A DNA stretch of 64,000 bases from an uncultured Porphyromonadaceae bacterium (GCA_900555715.1 USMC01000004.1:36181-100180), one strand, 5' to 3'. Shown: positions 44,324-53,654, counted from the stretch's first letter. The notes: generated by a model not told the origin, from the letters alone. Made by a program: numbers and translations.

Positions 44324-44998
44324 TTATTCGGCAGTCTTCTGCATCTTGAAGCCCATATATATGCCGTCGTAGGAGTTGAGAAGATCGGCAAGGGCGCTTA
44401 CCGACGAGGAATTCACCTTTGAAGCTATCGCTGTGAGAATCTGAACCATTTTTGTGGCTTCGAATGTGAGGTTGATCTTATCGCCGGCTTTGGTGATGTT
44501 CACCTGTGCACTGCCGAGCGTAACTTTTCCGAAAGCATTGAACTTGAAGTGGATGGTGTCGTCGTCGTATTTCTCTATCTTCCCTTTGAGAAGCATCAGA
44601 CCCATTTTCAGCGTGAAGTTGTGGTCGGCGTCGACAGTGAGTGTGCTCTTGGTCATGCCCAGACGCTTGTAGTATGGTTCGAGCTTGCCTTCCACTGCTG
44701 TCGCTGCTCCGGCACCTCCGATTTTCATAAGGGCATTGTCACTCTCGAATGTCACCGACGGACCTGTATATTCCCATTTGCCGGCAAGGTCGTCGATCGA
44801 GAAGTTTTTGTTCTGTGCTATATTGTTGATGAATCCTCCGATGGCATCGGCGAGACCCCCTTCACTGCTTTCTCCGGATTTGTTGCCGGATACAACGTTG
44901 CCGAGAGCATTGAGGATGTCGCTTTTTTTATTTTTTGCATCTGCCGCGGGTACTGCCAGAAGAGCAGCTGCCAGAAGGAGTGTCAGTATCTTTTTCAT
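44324..44998 (-). CDS. DUF4923-family secreted protein
   Basis: 224 residues with a signal peptide (cleavage near ADA-KN). A helical segment with a Ser/Gly-rich stretch is followed by DLAGKWEYTGPSVTFESDNALMKIGG and a lipocalin-like run of strands, which fits DUF4923. The function is unknown. It is 6 bases after the nucleotide-sugar dehydratase gene. Confidence 0.78.
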   Translation of the reverse strand: MKKILTLLLAAALLAVPAADAKNKKSDILNALGNVVSGNKSGESSEGGLADAIGGFINNIAQNKNFSIDDLAGKWEYTGPSVTFESDNALMKIGGAGAATAVEGKLEPYYKRLGMTKSTLTVDADHNFTLKMGLMLLKGKIEKYDDDTIHFKFNAFGKVTLGSAQVNITKAGDKINLTFEATKMVQILTAIASKVNSSSVSALADLLNSYDGIYMGFKMQKTAE

Positions 44999-45004
44999 TG
45001 TGCG

Positions 45005-47011
45005 TTATTTGAATGCCTGCACGCTGATTTCGTGCATATCGTTCTTTTCGTTGTGTTCTGATTTGATTTCAGTGTCGACCTGCTGCCACTGCGAGTTGTT
45101 CGACTTGAATTCGGGCACCATGTGTTTCATCTCGGCTACGATGTCGTGTGCAAAGCCGAGATCGAGCTTCTCGTTGAGGTTCTTGAGATGTTCTATCACA
45201 TCATTATAGTCGTAGGTGCGCACGCGGGCTATCATTATTTTCTTGTGGTGTGTGGCGAGCGTGTGCTCTTTTTCGTTGAGGAGCTCTTCGTAGAGTTTTT
45301 CGCCGGGGCGAAGACCTGTCTCGATGATTTTTATGTCCTCGTTCGGACGCAGTCCCGAAAGGGAAATCATTCGTGTGGCGAGATCCCATATTTTCACCGG
45401 CTGACCCATATCGAAGATGAATATCTCGCCTCCGTTGCCCATGCAGCCTGCCTCAAGGACGAGCGAGCATGCTTCGGGGATAGTCATAAAATAGCGGATG
45501 ATGTCGCGGTGCGTGATGGTGACAGGTCCGCCGTGCTCTATCTGCTTGCGGAACAGAGGTATCACAGAGCCGTTGGAGCCGAGGACATTGCCGAAGCGGG
45601 TGGTGATGAACTGTGTGCTCGGCTGGTCGGACTGTTTGCGCAGATGGAAGAAAAGCGACTGCACGTATATTTCGGCGATACGTTTCGAAGCGCCCATGAC
45701 GTTGGTGGGGTTCACGGCTTTATCGGTCGATATCATCACGAATTTCTCAACGCCGTATTTCACGGACAGATCGGCTATGTTCTTAGTTCCGAATACGTTT
45801 GTGAGTACTGCTTCCGCCGGGTTGCGTTCCATCATCGGCACATGTTTGTATGCTGCGGCGTGGAATACGTAGCGGGGACGGTATTTTGCGAATGCGTGCT
45901 CCATGCGTTTGCGGTTGCTGACGTCGCCGATGAAAAGATGGATTTTCATATCGGGGAAATTAGCTTCCAGCTCAAGCTGCATTTCGTGCATCGGCGTTTC
46001 AGCCTGGTCGAGAAGTACAATGTCGGAGGCGTCGAGCTGGGCGACCTGACGGACGATCTCGCTGCCTATGGAGCCGGCGGCGCCGGTTATCATCACTGTC
46101 TGACCCTTGATGACGCGGCGTATATTGGGATTTTCGGTGCGTATGGGCTCTCTGCCGAGAAGGTCTTCGATGCGGATGTCCTGAACGTGAGCCGATATGT
46201 TGGGTTTCGACTGGCTGTTGACGTCAAATTCTGCAACCTGGTTGAGCATCAGGAGCTTGATGTGGTTGCGCAGGAAAACGTCGGCAGAGCCCGAGCGCAT
46301 AAACTCCATTTGGGTGGAGAGGAACAGAAGAGTGTCGCACCGGTAGTATTCGAATACTTCGGCTACCGTTTCAGGGTTGAAGTTTATGATGGGAATGCCG
46401 CTTACGGTGTTGTGAACCTCTTTGGGCGACAGACTCAGAAGAGCGACAGGCTCGAAAGCTCCCTCGTATTCATTCTTGAGCGCCGTGGCAAGATAGAATG
46501 AATTGATGGCGGAGCCGAGGACGATGACACGCTTTCTGTTCGTTTTTGATTTGGAGACGTTGGCATAGAGATATTTGATGGCGAGGCGCATCACGAGCAT
46601 GAGCGCGAAGATCATCACAGCCAGCGTGAAGATGTTCCAGAAACTGAAATAGAAATATCCTTTCACTGCATACGTGCACAGCGATACGGCGCTCAGAATA
46701 GCCGATGCTATGACGATGAGAAGAACCATGCGGTATGTGTCTTCTAATACGGACAGGCGGATGATATAGCGGCTTGTGCCGAGTACCAGTGCCAGAAATG
46801 CGTAGACGGCAAATGCCGTCAGGGTATGGAAAACGGTTGTGTTGAGTAAGCTCGTATTGGGAGTGGACTGAGTGCCGAACGCAAACGTCATGGCACAGCA
46901 GACACCGAAGATAACCAAATCTGCGAGGTACACCATCCATTTGGGTGATGGCTTAGCTATAAAGGTCTGAATTAAGCTCGAATTTGACAGATTTTTATAA
47001 AAACTATTCAT
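45005..47011 (-). CDS. Membrane-bound nucleotide-sugar 4,6-dehydratase (CapD/FlaA1/PglF-like)
   Basis: 668 residues from the ATG at 47011; a GTG at 47023 is an alternative start. Four transmembrane helices lie in the first ~160 residues, followed by a CoA-binding-like domain and an SDR domain starting at VMITGAAGSIGSEIV. The active site reads ISTDKAVNP and VMGASKRIAE, with Met in place of the usual Tyr, as in UDP-GlcNAc 4,6-dehydratases. It makes precursors for deoxy-amino sugars in capsules, O-antigens or glycoproteins. Confidence 0.93.
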   Translation of the reverse strand: MNSFYKNLSNSSLIQTFIAKPSPKWMVYLADLVIFGVCCAMTFAFGTQSTPNTSLLNTTVFHTLTAFAVYAFLALVLGTSRYIIRLSVLEDTYRMVLLIVIASAILSAVSLCTYAVKGYFYFSFWNIFTLAVMIFALMLVMRLAIKYLYANVSKSKTNRKRVIVLGSAINSFYLATALKNEYEGAFEPVALLSLSPKEVHNTVSGIPIINFNPETVAEVFEYYRCDTLLFLSTQMEFMRSGSADVFLRNHIKLLMLNQVAEFDVNSQSKPNISAHVQDIRIEDLLGREPIRTENPNIRRVIKGQTVMITGAAGSIGSEIVRQVAQLDASDIVLLDQAETPMHEMQLELEANFPDMKIHLFIGDVSNRKRMEHAFAKYRPRYVFHAAAYKHVPMMERNPAEAVLTNVFGTKNIADLSVKYGVEKFVMISTDKAVNPTNVMGASKRIAEIYVQSLFFHLRKQSDQPSTQFITTRFGNVLGSNGSVIPLFRKQIEHGGPVTITHRDIIRYFMTIPEACSLVLEAGCMGNGGEIFIFDMGQPVKIWDLATRMISLSGLRPNEDIKIIETGLRPGEKLYEELLNEKEHTLATHHKKIMIARVRTYDYNDVIEHLKNLNEKLDLGFAHDIVAEMKHMVPEFKSNNSQWQQVDTEIKSEHNEKNDMHEISVQAFK

Positions 47012-47060
47012 AAAAGTCAGCACAGTTTTATTGTTGTCATCGAAAATGATGATTTGAGCG

Positions 47061-47091
47061 CAAAGTTAATAAATATATTTCGGCTTTCAAA
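47061..47091 (-). promoter_or_regulatory. Promoter of the dehydratase gene
   Basis: On the - strand TTTG (47091-47088) and TAACTTTG (47068-47061) are separated by 19 bases, a strong -33/-7 pair. The ATG is 50 bases downstream. Confidence 0.82.
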
Positions 47092-47108
47092 ATGTATGTC
47101 AGTCTCTA

Positions 47109-47116
47109 CCCCCCCC
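47109..47116. repeat. Run of eight C in the divergent promoter region
   Basis: A homopolymer of eight C lies about 18 bases upstream of the -33 box of the dehydratase gene and 63 bases before the next + strand gene. Such runs can slip during replication. Confidence 0.7.
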
Positions 47117-47179
47117 ATTTGTTAAAAAATGCAATTTTTATGAGAACTTCTTAGCATTCATAGACGTTTTTAATGGTAT

Positions 47180-47998
47180 ATGAAAACTAAATTGACGAAT
47201 AGCAGGCTGTCAGCTGTGGTGACAGTGGCAGCGATGGTGCTTCTGGGGCTTTGTTTCGGACGCCGCTGCGGCACATCGTCGTCGACGCTTGCCGACGATT
47301 ATGTGAAACCCGCCGGCGACACCGTTGCGGTGGCTATCGAGATGTCGCCGCTGACATATACTTTCCGCAACGATACTGCCGAAGGTTTCGACTATTTCAT
47401 TCTACGCGATATCGCCCGCCGGCACGGTCTTTCTCTTGTCTTCCGGCCGTTCAGCGACCTCGACCGTGCATTCCTCGGGCTGAGAGACGGCAAATACGAC
47501 CTTCTTGTGGCGTCCTTCCCATCCACAAAGGCGCTCAAAGAGTATTTTCCGCTCACTGATGCCGTATATATCGACCGTCAGGTTCTTGTGCAGCGTCGCA
47601 AGCCGGACGGAGAACTTCCTGTGACTTCTCTACAGCAGCTCCGCGGCGACACGGTATGGATTTCGGCGGGTTCGCCGTTCTATACCCGTCTGCGTAATCT
47701 TTCGGCGGAGATGGGCGACAGTATAACCATAGAACGCAAAGACGATTATTCGGCAGAGCAGCTTGTCATTATGACAGCTCTCGGGCAGATACCAAGGGCT
47801 GTTGTCAACGAAGCGCTGGCTCGCCGCCTTGCCGCGGATTATCCCGATATCGACGTCTCTGTACCGGTGAGTCTCAGCCAGTTTCAGGTCTGGGCGGTTG
47901 CTCCCGGCGACAGTGCGCTTCTCGACTCGCTCAACAGGTGGCTCGGAGAATTCCGCAGCACAGCCGCCTACGATTCGCTCGCCTCGAAATGGCTCTGA
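47180..47998 (+). CDS. Solute-binding (SBP_bac_3-like) exported protein
   Basis: 272 residues with an N-terminal helix (about 11-28) that exports or anchors it. The fold of family 3 binding proteins can be followed: VAIEMSPLTYTF, GFDYFILRDIARRHGL, LRDGKYDLLVASFPST, a middle hinge and VISQ-like domain 2 ending in WLGEFRSTAAYDSLASKWL. MltF-type transglycosylases also start this way, but no SLT domain follows. The ligand is unknown. It stands alone, without transporter genes. Confidence 0.75.
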   Translation: MKTKLTNSRLSAVVTVAAMVLLGLCFGRRCGTSSSTLADDYVKPAGDTVAVAIEMSPLTYTFRNDTAEGFDYFILRDIARRHGLSLVFRPFSDLDRAFLGLRDGKYDLLVASFPSTKALKEYFPLTDAVYIDRQVLVQRRKPDGELPVTSLQQLRGDTVWISAGSPFYTRLRNLSAEMGDSITIERKDDYSAEQLVIMTALGQIPRAVVNEALARRLAADYPDIDVSVPVSLSQFQVWAVAPGDSALLDSLNRWLGEFRSTAAYDSLASKWL

Positions 47999-48054
47999 GA
48001 GTGTGCTAAACCACTTTCAGGGCATATTTTTCGCAGCTCCTCGCAGTGCCCTAT

Positions 48055-48085
48055 TTTGAAAATCGGTTTTTTTCGACTATATTTG
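48055..48085 (+). promoter_or_regulatory. Promoter of the DUF4290-rimM-dnaB unit
   Basis: TTTG at 48055-48058 and TATATTTG at 48078-48085, 19 bases apart. Translation then starts at the ATG at 48108. Confidence 0.8.
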
Positions 48086-48107
48086 CCGTTTGAAAATAAA
48101 CGACATT

Positions 48108-48698
48108 ATGTTGACATATAACAATAGGCTTAAAAAACTGATTCTGCCGCAATACGGCCGTAATATACAGAATATGGTTGATTACTGCATGGGCATTGAA
48201 GACCGCGACGAGCGCAATGACTGCGCCGCGGCGATTATTGATGCCATGCGCACACTCTTCCCGCCGACAGGCGATGCAGAAGAGTATGAACGAAAGCTAT
48301 GGGATCATCTGGTGATGATGAGTGACTTCCAGCTCGACATCGACACACCGTATGAAATAGTCATGCCCGATACTTTCGACCAGGGACCGGATCCTGTTCC
48401 GCTGGAAAGACCCGGCTCTCTCGCTTTCAGGCACTACGGAAAGCTCATCATACAGCTTATCGACACCGCCGCACACATGGATGAAGGTCCGGAACGCGAC
48501 GCGCTCATTACCCTTATCGCCAATCAGATGAAGAAGACACTCATGGCGACAAACCTGGAAGGCATCGACGACAGCAGAATATACAAAGATCTCCGCTACC
48601 TCTCGCACGGTGCCATAAATGTCAGCGCCGACACTATCCGTATCCTTGATTTCAAACAGGCGCCCACACCTTCGGGAAAGAAGAAAAAGAAAAAATGA
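48108..48698 (+). CDS. DUF4290-family protein
   Basis: 196 residues from the ATG at 48108; an earlier TTG at 48090 lies too close to the promoter. It is soluble and helical, with YGRNIQNMVDYC near the N-terminus and a poly-Lys end. The family occurs across Bacteroidetes with no known function. Its stop overlaps the rimM start (ATGA). Confidence 0.85.
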   Translation: MLTYNNRLKKLILPQYGRNIQNMVDYCMGIEDRDERNDCAAAIIDAMRTLFPPTGDAEEYERKLWDHLVMMSDFQLDIDTPYEIVMPDTFDQGPDPVPLERPGSLAFRHYGKLIIQLIDTAAHMDEGPERDALITLIANQMKKTLMATNLEGIDDSRIYKDLRYLSHGAINVSADTIRILDFKQAPTPSGKKKKKK

Positions 48699-49213
48699 TT
48701 GCCCCCGACTTACTTATAGACGTCGGCGTTTTCGGCAAACCGGTAGGCTACAAGGGAGGAATATTGCTTCTCACCGACCGCGACGCAGACATTAGCGACG
48801 ATGTTTTCGTCTTCGTTATGGAAGACGGACTGCCTGTGCCATGGCATATCGTCGAAGCACGTCGGAAAGGCGATGGTTTTCTGGTGAGAATCAAAGATGT
48901 CGACACTCTTGAAGACGTTGCGCGCTTCACAGGTTCGCGCGTCTTCGTTACAGCCGACATGCTGTCCGAACCGACCGACGGCGGGGAGATTCTCTACGAG
49001 GATCTGGTGGGGTACACCATTTCCGATGGTAATGATACTCTTGGAGTGATCGTCGATGTTGACGACAGTACATCGAATGTCATCTTCGATGTGGAGCGCC
49101 CCGGCGGAGAACGCTTCCTTGTTCCTGCTGCCGACGATTTTATCGAGCAGATAGACCAGACAAAGAAGGAAATAGTAATGATATTGCCCGACGGGCTTTT
49201 AGACCTTAACTGA
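48695..49213 (+). CDS. rimM: Ribosome maturation factor RimM
   Basis: 172 residues. The first domain has VFGKPVGYKGGILL and the PRC-barrel second domain covers about 95-170 with EDLVGYTI and FLVPAADDFIEQID. RimM assists maturation of the 30S head. Start overlaps the previous stop. Confidence 0.9.
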   Translation: MIAPDLLIDVGVFGKPVGYKGGILLLTDRDADISDDVFVFVMEDGLPVPWHIVEARRKGDGFLVRIKDVDTLEDVARFTGSRVFVTADMLSEPTDGGEILYEDLVGYTISDGNDTLGVIVDVDDSTSNVIFDVERPGGERFLVPAADDFIEQIDQTKKEIVMILPDGLLDLN

Positions 49214-49214
49214 T

Positions 49215-49517
49215 ATGCAGGAATACGACGAAAACAAAGCAGTGAAACTTATGAGCGCTGCCCTCGATGCCGACAGACGCAACGAAGACGCCGTCTATGA
49301 AGTGCTCGACCTCATCTTCGATTTTTATGAGGATAACGGCGATCTGGAGATAGATTTCGACGATGAAGACATCGCCGACGACGGAACCGATATCGCTGAA
49401 ATGGTGATGTATATATCTAAGATTCTTGCAAAACGTCCGGCTGCGGTAAAGTTTACCGACGCTGAGATAGAAGCTCTTGTTAAGGCGGAAATAGCATACG
49501 AGGAGAGTCTGCAATGA
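49215..49517 (+). CDS. Small acidic protein of unknown function
   Basis: 100 residues, very rich in Asp and Glu (for example LEIDFDDEDIADDGTDIAEM), mostly helical and soluble. It begins 1 base after rimM and its stop overlaps the next gene (ATGA), so it belongs to the same transcript. I do not recognise a family. Confidence 0.65.
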   Translation: MQEYDENKAVKLMSAALDADRRNEDAVYEVLDLIFDFYEDNGDLEIDFDDEDIADDGTDIAEMVMYISKILAKRPAAVKFTDAEIEALVKAEIAYEESLQ

Positions 49518-50125
49518 CACGTCTCCGTTTTCTCCCCGTTGTTCTGGCGCTTTTCTGCACCCTCGTCGCAGCTGCTGCCCCGAAAGAAGAATTCGACCCA
49601 ATGACGGCAAGTATCGAAGAGAATATCGCTTTCCCTGCAGTGGAAGGGAAGCAGTCGGGCGCTGTCGCCGCAGCCATCGGACATCTTGTCGCTACTCTGC
49701 GACATGCCGGATACGAGGTGGACGCCGTGCGCAAAGGTGAAGTGGCGATGGTGACGATACGGTGCGCCGAACTTTTTGCGCCGAACGCGACCGAGCTGCT
49801 GCTGCAGGCATCAAAAAAGCTTGCTCCGCTGCTGCCTTATATCATGCGTTCGGACAATTATAAGGTCGTCGTCGCTGTCCACTCTGACAATACCGGCGAC
49901 GAGATGTACGCCGACCGCCTGACATCCGACCGCGCAAATGCCATCGATGAATATTATTTTCATGCGTCCGGCGACAAGGAAACAGGAATCATTCCCTATG
50001 GGCTCGGTTCCGACGAGCCTGTGGCGCCTAATTCCGGCAGGGCGAACAGGGAGAAAAACCGTCGCGTAGAAATATACTTTGTGCCTACAGCAGAGCTGAT
50101 AGAAAAAATTAAGCGCAATAAATAG
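49514..50125 (+). CDS. Exported OmpA-like domain protein
   Basis: 203 residues with a signal peptide (cleavage near AAA-AP). The C-terminal OmpA domain (about 95-195) has FAPNATELL, VAVHSDNTGDEMYADRLTSDRANAIDEYY and a final NREKNRRVEIYF, including the Asp and Arg that bind peptidoglycan. No lipobox is visible. It may tether the envelope. The dnaB gene starts 1 base after it. Confidence 0.85.
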   Translation: MTRLRFLPVVLALFCTLVAAAAPKEEFDPMTASIEENIAFPAVEGKQSGAVAAAIGHLVATLRHAGYEVDAVRKGEVAMVTIRCAELFAPNATELLLQASKKLAPLLPYIMRSDNYKVVVAVHSDNTGDEMYADRLTSDRANAIDEYYFHASGDKETGIIPYGLGSDEPVAPNSGRANREKNRRVEIYFVPTAELIEKIKRNK

Positions 50126-50126
50126 A

Positions 50127-51668
50127 ATGGATTCAAATAACGATACGAGACCTTTCCGACCGAAAAAACAGCAGAACAGCCTTCCTCCGGAAATAGCCGG
50201 GCGTCTTGTGCCGCGGGCTGTCGACATCGAGGCAGCAGTGCTCGGCGCACTGATGCTCGAAAAAGATGCTTTCGCCGTCGTCTGCGACCTGCTCAAGCCC
50301 GAAAGCTTCTATGAACCGCGGCACATGCTGGTATATCAGGCTATTCAGACTCTCGGACTCTCAGAGGAGCCTATCGACATGATAACCGTCACCAACCAGC
50401 TCCGGAGCGACGGAAGTCTTGAAAAGATAGGCGGTCCCGGATTCATTGCGCAGCTGACGATGAATGTCGTTTCTGCGGCGCACATCGAGACACACGCCAG
50501 GATTGTCGCACAGAAATATCTGGCGCGCCAGCTTATCTCATTCGCCTCGCAGATAGAAAACGGCGCTTTCGACGAAAGCAACGATGTCGAAGACCTTCTT
50601 CAGGAGGCGGAAAGCAAGCTTTTCGAAATATCGCAGCGTAATCTCAAACGCGAGGTTATTCAGATCAATCCCCTCCTCAGCAAAGCGGTGGAGCAGATGC
50701 AGATAGCCTCGCAGCGTGCAAGCGGTCTTTCCGGTCTTGCCACCGGATTCCATGGTCTTGACAAGATGACATCCGGATGGCAGAATTCCGACCTTATCAT
50801 CATCGCAGCGCGTCCCGCGATGGGCAAGACGGCGTTTGTCCTCTCTATGGCGCTGAATATTGCCATGCACAACGACCCCGTGGCTGTGTTCTCGCTCGAA
50901 ATGAGCAACCTGCAGCTTGTAAACCGTCTTATCTCCAACGCCTGCGAAATCCCGGGTGAGAAAATCAAGAGCGGCAATCTTTCCGACCTTGAATGGACAC
51001 AGCTGATGAGCCGTATGCAGAAACTGCAGGGTGTGCCGCTGTTCGTCGACGATACTTCAGGTATTTCCATGATGGAACTGCGTACGAAGGCACGCCGCCT
51101 TGTCCGCGAGCATGGAATAAAACTCATAATAATCGACTACCTCCAGCTTATGACGGCGGGACAGAAACTTGGTTCGCGTGAGCAGGAGGTGAGCACTATT
51201 TCGCGCTCGCTCAAGGAAATGGCGAAAGAGCTCGATATCCCCGTTATTGCCCTGTCACAGCTCAACCGTAAACTTGAGGACCGCGGAAACAAGGACAAGC
51301 GTCCGCAGCTGTCCGACCTCCGCGAATCCGGAGCTATCGAGCAGGATGCCGACATCGTTTGCTTCATCCACCGTCCCGAATACTACACCCGCAGCTCTGT
51401 CGACGAAGAAGGCAACAACATTCAGGGTAAGGCGGAGTTCATAATCGCCAAGCACCGTAGCGGCGGCATAGGAACGGTCGACATGTTCTTCCGTAAGGAA
51501 TATGTCCGTTTCGAGAACTGGGACGAAAACATGCAGGGCAACGATACTTTCGGGCTCCGTGCTGCGAGCGACAACATGGATACTGCCGTCCAGGCGGACA
51601 ATCCTGCCCAGGCCGCCGCCGACGCAGCCGCATTCACACAGTCCGTGCCCGACGAAACCGTCTTCTGA
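50127..51668 (+). CDS. dnaB: Replicative DNA helicase DnaB
   Basis: 513 residues. N-terminal domain from about 25 to 130 (PRAVDIEAAVLGALMLEKDAF). The RecA-like C-terminal domain starts at GLATGFHGLDKMTSGW with Walker A ARPAMGKT, Walker B LIIIDYLQLM and the helicase motif LSDLRESGAIEQDADIV. It unwinds DNA ahead of the replisome. Length and motifs are normal; no intein. Confidence 0.97.
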   Translation: MDSNNDTRPFRPKKQQNSLPPEIAGRLVPRAVDIEAAVLGALMLEKDAFAVVCDLLKPESFYEPRHMLVYQAIQTLGLSEEPIDMITVTNQLRSDGSLEKIGGPGFIAQLTMNVVSAAHIETHARIVAQKYLARQLISFASQIENGAFDESNDVEDLLQEAESKLFEISQRNLKREVIQINPLLSKAVEQMQIASQRASGLSGLATGFHGLDKMTSGWQNSDLIIIAARPAMGKTAFVLSMALNIAMHNDPVAVFSLEMSNLQLVNRLISNACEIPGEKIKSGNLSDLEWTQLMSRMQKLQGVPLFVDDTSGISMMELRTKARRLVREHGIKLIIIDYLQLMTAGQKLGSREQEVSTISRSLKEMAKELDIPVIALSQLNRKLEDRGNKDKRPQLSDLRESGAIEQDADIVCFIHRPEYYTRSSVDEEGNNIQGKAEFIIAKHRSGGIGTVDMFFRKEYVRFENWDENMQGNDTFGLRAASDNMDTAVQADNPAQAAADAAAFTQSVPDETVF

Positions 51669-51694
51669 AAGTTTCTGAAAGTTTTCTGCGAGGT

Positions 51695-51725
51695 TTTGCA
51701 GATTAAAAAATTAATCGTAACTTTG
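51695..51725 (+). promoter_or_regulatory. Promoter of tRNA-Pro
   Basis: TTTG (51695-51698) and TAACTTTG (51718-51725), 19 bases apart, directly precede the tRNA. Confidence 0.82.
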
Positions 51726-51734
51726 CAGACGTTT

Positions 51735-51808
51735 CGGGGCGTAGCGCAGTCCGGTAGCGCTCCTGGTTTGGGACCAGGCGGTCGCAGGTTCGAATCCTGT
51801 CACCCCGA
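51735..51808 (+). tRNA. tRNA-Pro (anticodon TGG)
   Basis: A 74-base cloverleaf with anticodon stem CCTGG/CCAGG and loop TTTGGGA, giving anticodon TGG (51769-51771). The T arm has GGTTCGAATCC. One pair in the acceptor stem is a C-A mismatch (51740 with 51802). The CCA end is not encoded. Confidence 0.95.
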
Positions 51809-51856
51809 CAAAATGCAGGGGGACTTGCCTCTGACTGAGGACGAGTCTCCCTTTAT

Positions 51857-53212
51857 CTACTCGGCTTTCTTTTGTTTTGGACGGCGGCGGTAGTAGCGCT
51901 TTCTTGGCTTTTGCTCGGCGTTGCCTGCTGCTGTTGCCTGCTGAGCGGTGGCTTCGGCGGGCTGGCTGTCTGGCTTTTTGCTGCGGTTGCGTTGCTTGTC
52001 GCCTGAACCTCTTCTGCTTCCTTTGCCCCCTCTGTGTCCGCCTTTTCCGCCGTCGCGGCGCCGCGGGCGAAATTCAGGCGCTTCGCCGAGTTCGGAAGGC
52101 ACTTTTTCGCGTCGTATTTCTGTGCCGAGGAACGACTCTATCTGTGCCCATCTCTGCTGGTCGCGCTCGCTGACGAAGGTGACGGCTTTGCCGTCGGTAT
52201 TGGCGCGTGCCGTTCTGCCGATACGGTGCACATAGTCTTCGGCTTCGCGCGGCACGTCGTAGTTGACAACCATGGCGATGTCGTCGATGTCGATGCCGCG
52301 TGCGAGGATGTCGGTAGCTATGAGTATGTCGATGCGCCCTGCACGGAAGTCGAGCATCACGTCCTCGCGTTGCTTCTGGTCGAGGTCGGAGTGCATCTCC
52401 GCAGCCTTCCATTTGGCTCGGCGCATGAGCTGGGTGAGTTCCTTGACTTTCTGTTTCGACGAGGAGAACACTATCACGCGTTTGTTGAATCCGTCGGCAA
52501 AGAGGCGTTTAAGAAGCTCGGCTTTCTGTCCTTCGTGGCATACGAAGATCGACTGGTCGATTTTCTCCGCCGGTTTCGAAACTGCTATCTTCACTTCTTT
52601 AGGCTCGTGGAGTATTGTGGCGGCAAGCTGCTGTATTTTCTTGGGCATGGTGGCTGAGAACATCAGCGTCTGCCTGTCTTTGGGCAGTTCGGCGACGATG
52701 CGCATGATGTCATCCGAGAAGCCCATGTCGAGCATACGGTCGGCTTCGTCGAGAACGAAATACCTGACATGCGAGAGGTCGACATATCCCATTTTCATGT
52801 GTGCCAGGAGGCGTCCGGGTGTTGCGATAACCATGTCGGCACCCTGGCGGAGAGCATGCTGCTGGCGTGCGAATTCCTTACCGTCGTTGCCGCCGTGTAT
52901 GGCGAGGCTGCTGACGGGCATATAGTAGGCGAATCCCTCCATCTGCTGATCTATCTGCTTCGCAAGCTCGTGCGTAGGCACCATTATCACGCATTTCACA
53001 GTCGGCGTCGCCTCGGTCTCCGCCAGCAGGTCGATGATGGGAAGGAGGTAGGCGGCGGTTTTGCCCGTACCCGTCTGTGCGCAGGCTATCAGGTCGTTGC
53101 CGTTCAGAATGAGGTCGATGCTTTTCTCTTGTATGGGTGTGCATTCCTCGAAGTTCATCGCGTCGAGAGCGTCGAGTATGGCGTCGCTGAGTTGAAGTTC
53201 GTCAAATCGCAT
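51857..53212 (-). CDS. DEAD-box RNA helicase (RhlE-like)
   Basis: 451 residues. Q motif FEECTPIQ, Walker A AQTGTGKT (45-52), VLDEADRMLDMGF, SATMP, and HRIGRTARA are all intact. The last ~75 residues are basic with Gly, Arg, Lys and Gln, a typical RNA-binding tail. It likely remodels RNA during ribosome assembly or at low temperature. Confidence 0.95.
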   Translation of the reverse strand: MRFDELQLSDAILDALDAMNFEECTPIQEKSIDLILNGNDLIACAQTGTGKTAAYLLPIIDLLAETEATPTVKCVIMVPTHELAKQIDQQMEGFAYYMPVSSLAIHGGNDGKEFARQQHALRQGADMVIATPGRLLAHMKMGYVDLSHVRYFVLDEADRMLDMGFSDDIMRIVAELPKDRQTLMFSATMPKKIQQLAATILHEPKEVKIAVSKPAEKIDQSIFVCHEGQKAELLKRLFADGFNKRVIVFSSSKQKVKELTQLMRRAKWKAAEMHSDLDQKQREDVMLDFRAGRIDILIATDILARGIDIDDIAMVVNYDVPREAEDYVHRIGRTARANTDGKAVTFVSERDQQRWAQIESFLGTEIRREKVPSELGEAPEFRPRRRDGGKGGHRGGKGSRRGSGDKQRNRSKKPDSQPAEATAQQATAAGNAEQKPRKRYYRRRPKQKKAE

Positions 53213-53217
53213 AGTTG

Positions 53218-53652
53218 TCAGTTTTCATCATCATCATCATCGAAGTCGAAATCCCATCCGTCGTCTGCCATCTGCTCCTTGAAGGAGCTTAGTTCGCGAC
53301 CGTCGCGTTTCGTCGGGCGACCGAGACCTTTGCGGCGGTCGATGAAGCCGGATATTTTCACTACTTCAAGCAGGTCGTATTCCGACTGAGGAGTGACATT
53401 TTCCATATATTCCGGCACGAGCTTGGCGCCGAGGCGGTTTTCTGTCAGTGCGAGCACACGGAACGAGAACGTTACCGGCGGCTTACGCACGTGCACAATC
53501 TCACCGACGGTGATTGTTCTGGACGGCTTCACCGGGTTGGGATTGTCGCCTACTGTCACGCGTCCTTTCTTGATTGCTTCTGTGGCGATTGTGCGGGTCT
53601 TGAAAATGCGCATTGCCCACAGCCATTTGTCGATTCTTACGTCCTGTGGCAT
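53218..53652 (-). CDS. S4-domain RNA-binding protein (Hsp15-like)
   Basis: 144 residues from the ATG at 53652. The S4 domain starts at VRIDKWLWAMRIFKTRTIATEAIKKGRV, the pattern of HslR/Hsp15, which rescues stalled 50S-nascent chain complexes. The C-terminus is a run of Asp residues. It lies 2 bases after pth and 5 before the helicase. Confidence 0.88.
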   Translation of the reverse strand: MPQDVRIDKWLWAMRIFKTRTIATEAIKKGRVTVGDNPNPVKPSRTITVGEIVHVRKPPVTFSFRVLALTENRLGAKLVPEYMENVTPQSEYDLLEVVKISGFIDRRKGLGRPTKRDGRELSSFKEQMADDGWDFDFDDDDDEN

Positions 53653-53654
53653 TT

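Noticed and set aside
45122..46501. A 459-codon open frame on the + strand
   Set aside because: It is antisense to the nucleotide-sugar dehydratase gene, which has all its motifs.
47180..47998. MltF lytic transglycosylase
   Set aside because: There is no SLT domain; the protein ends with the binding domain.
48019..48052. Inverted repeat AGGGCA/TGCCCT as a terminator after 47998
   Set aside because: The stem is only 6 bp with a 22-base loop, and it runs into the -33 box of the next promoter.
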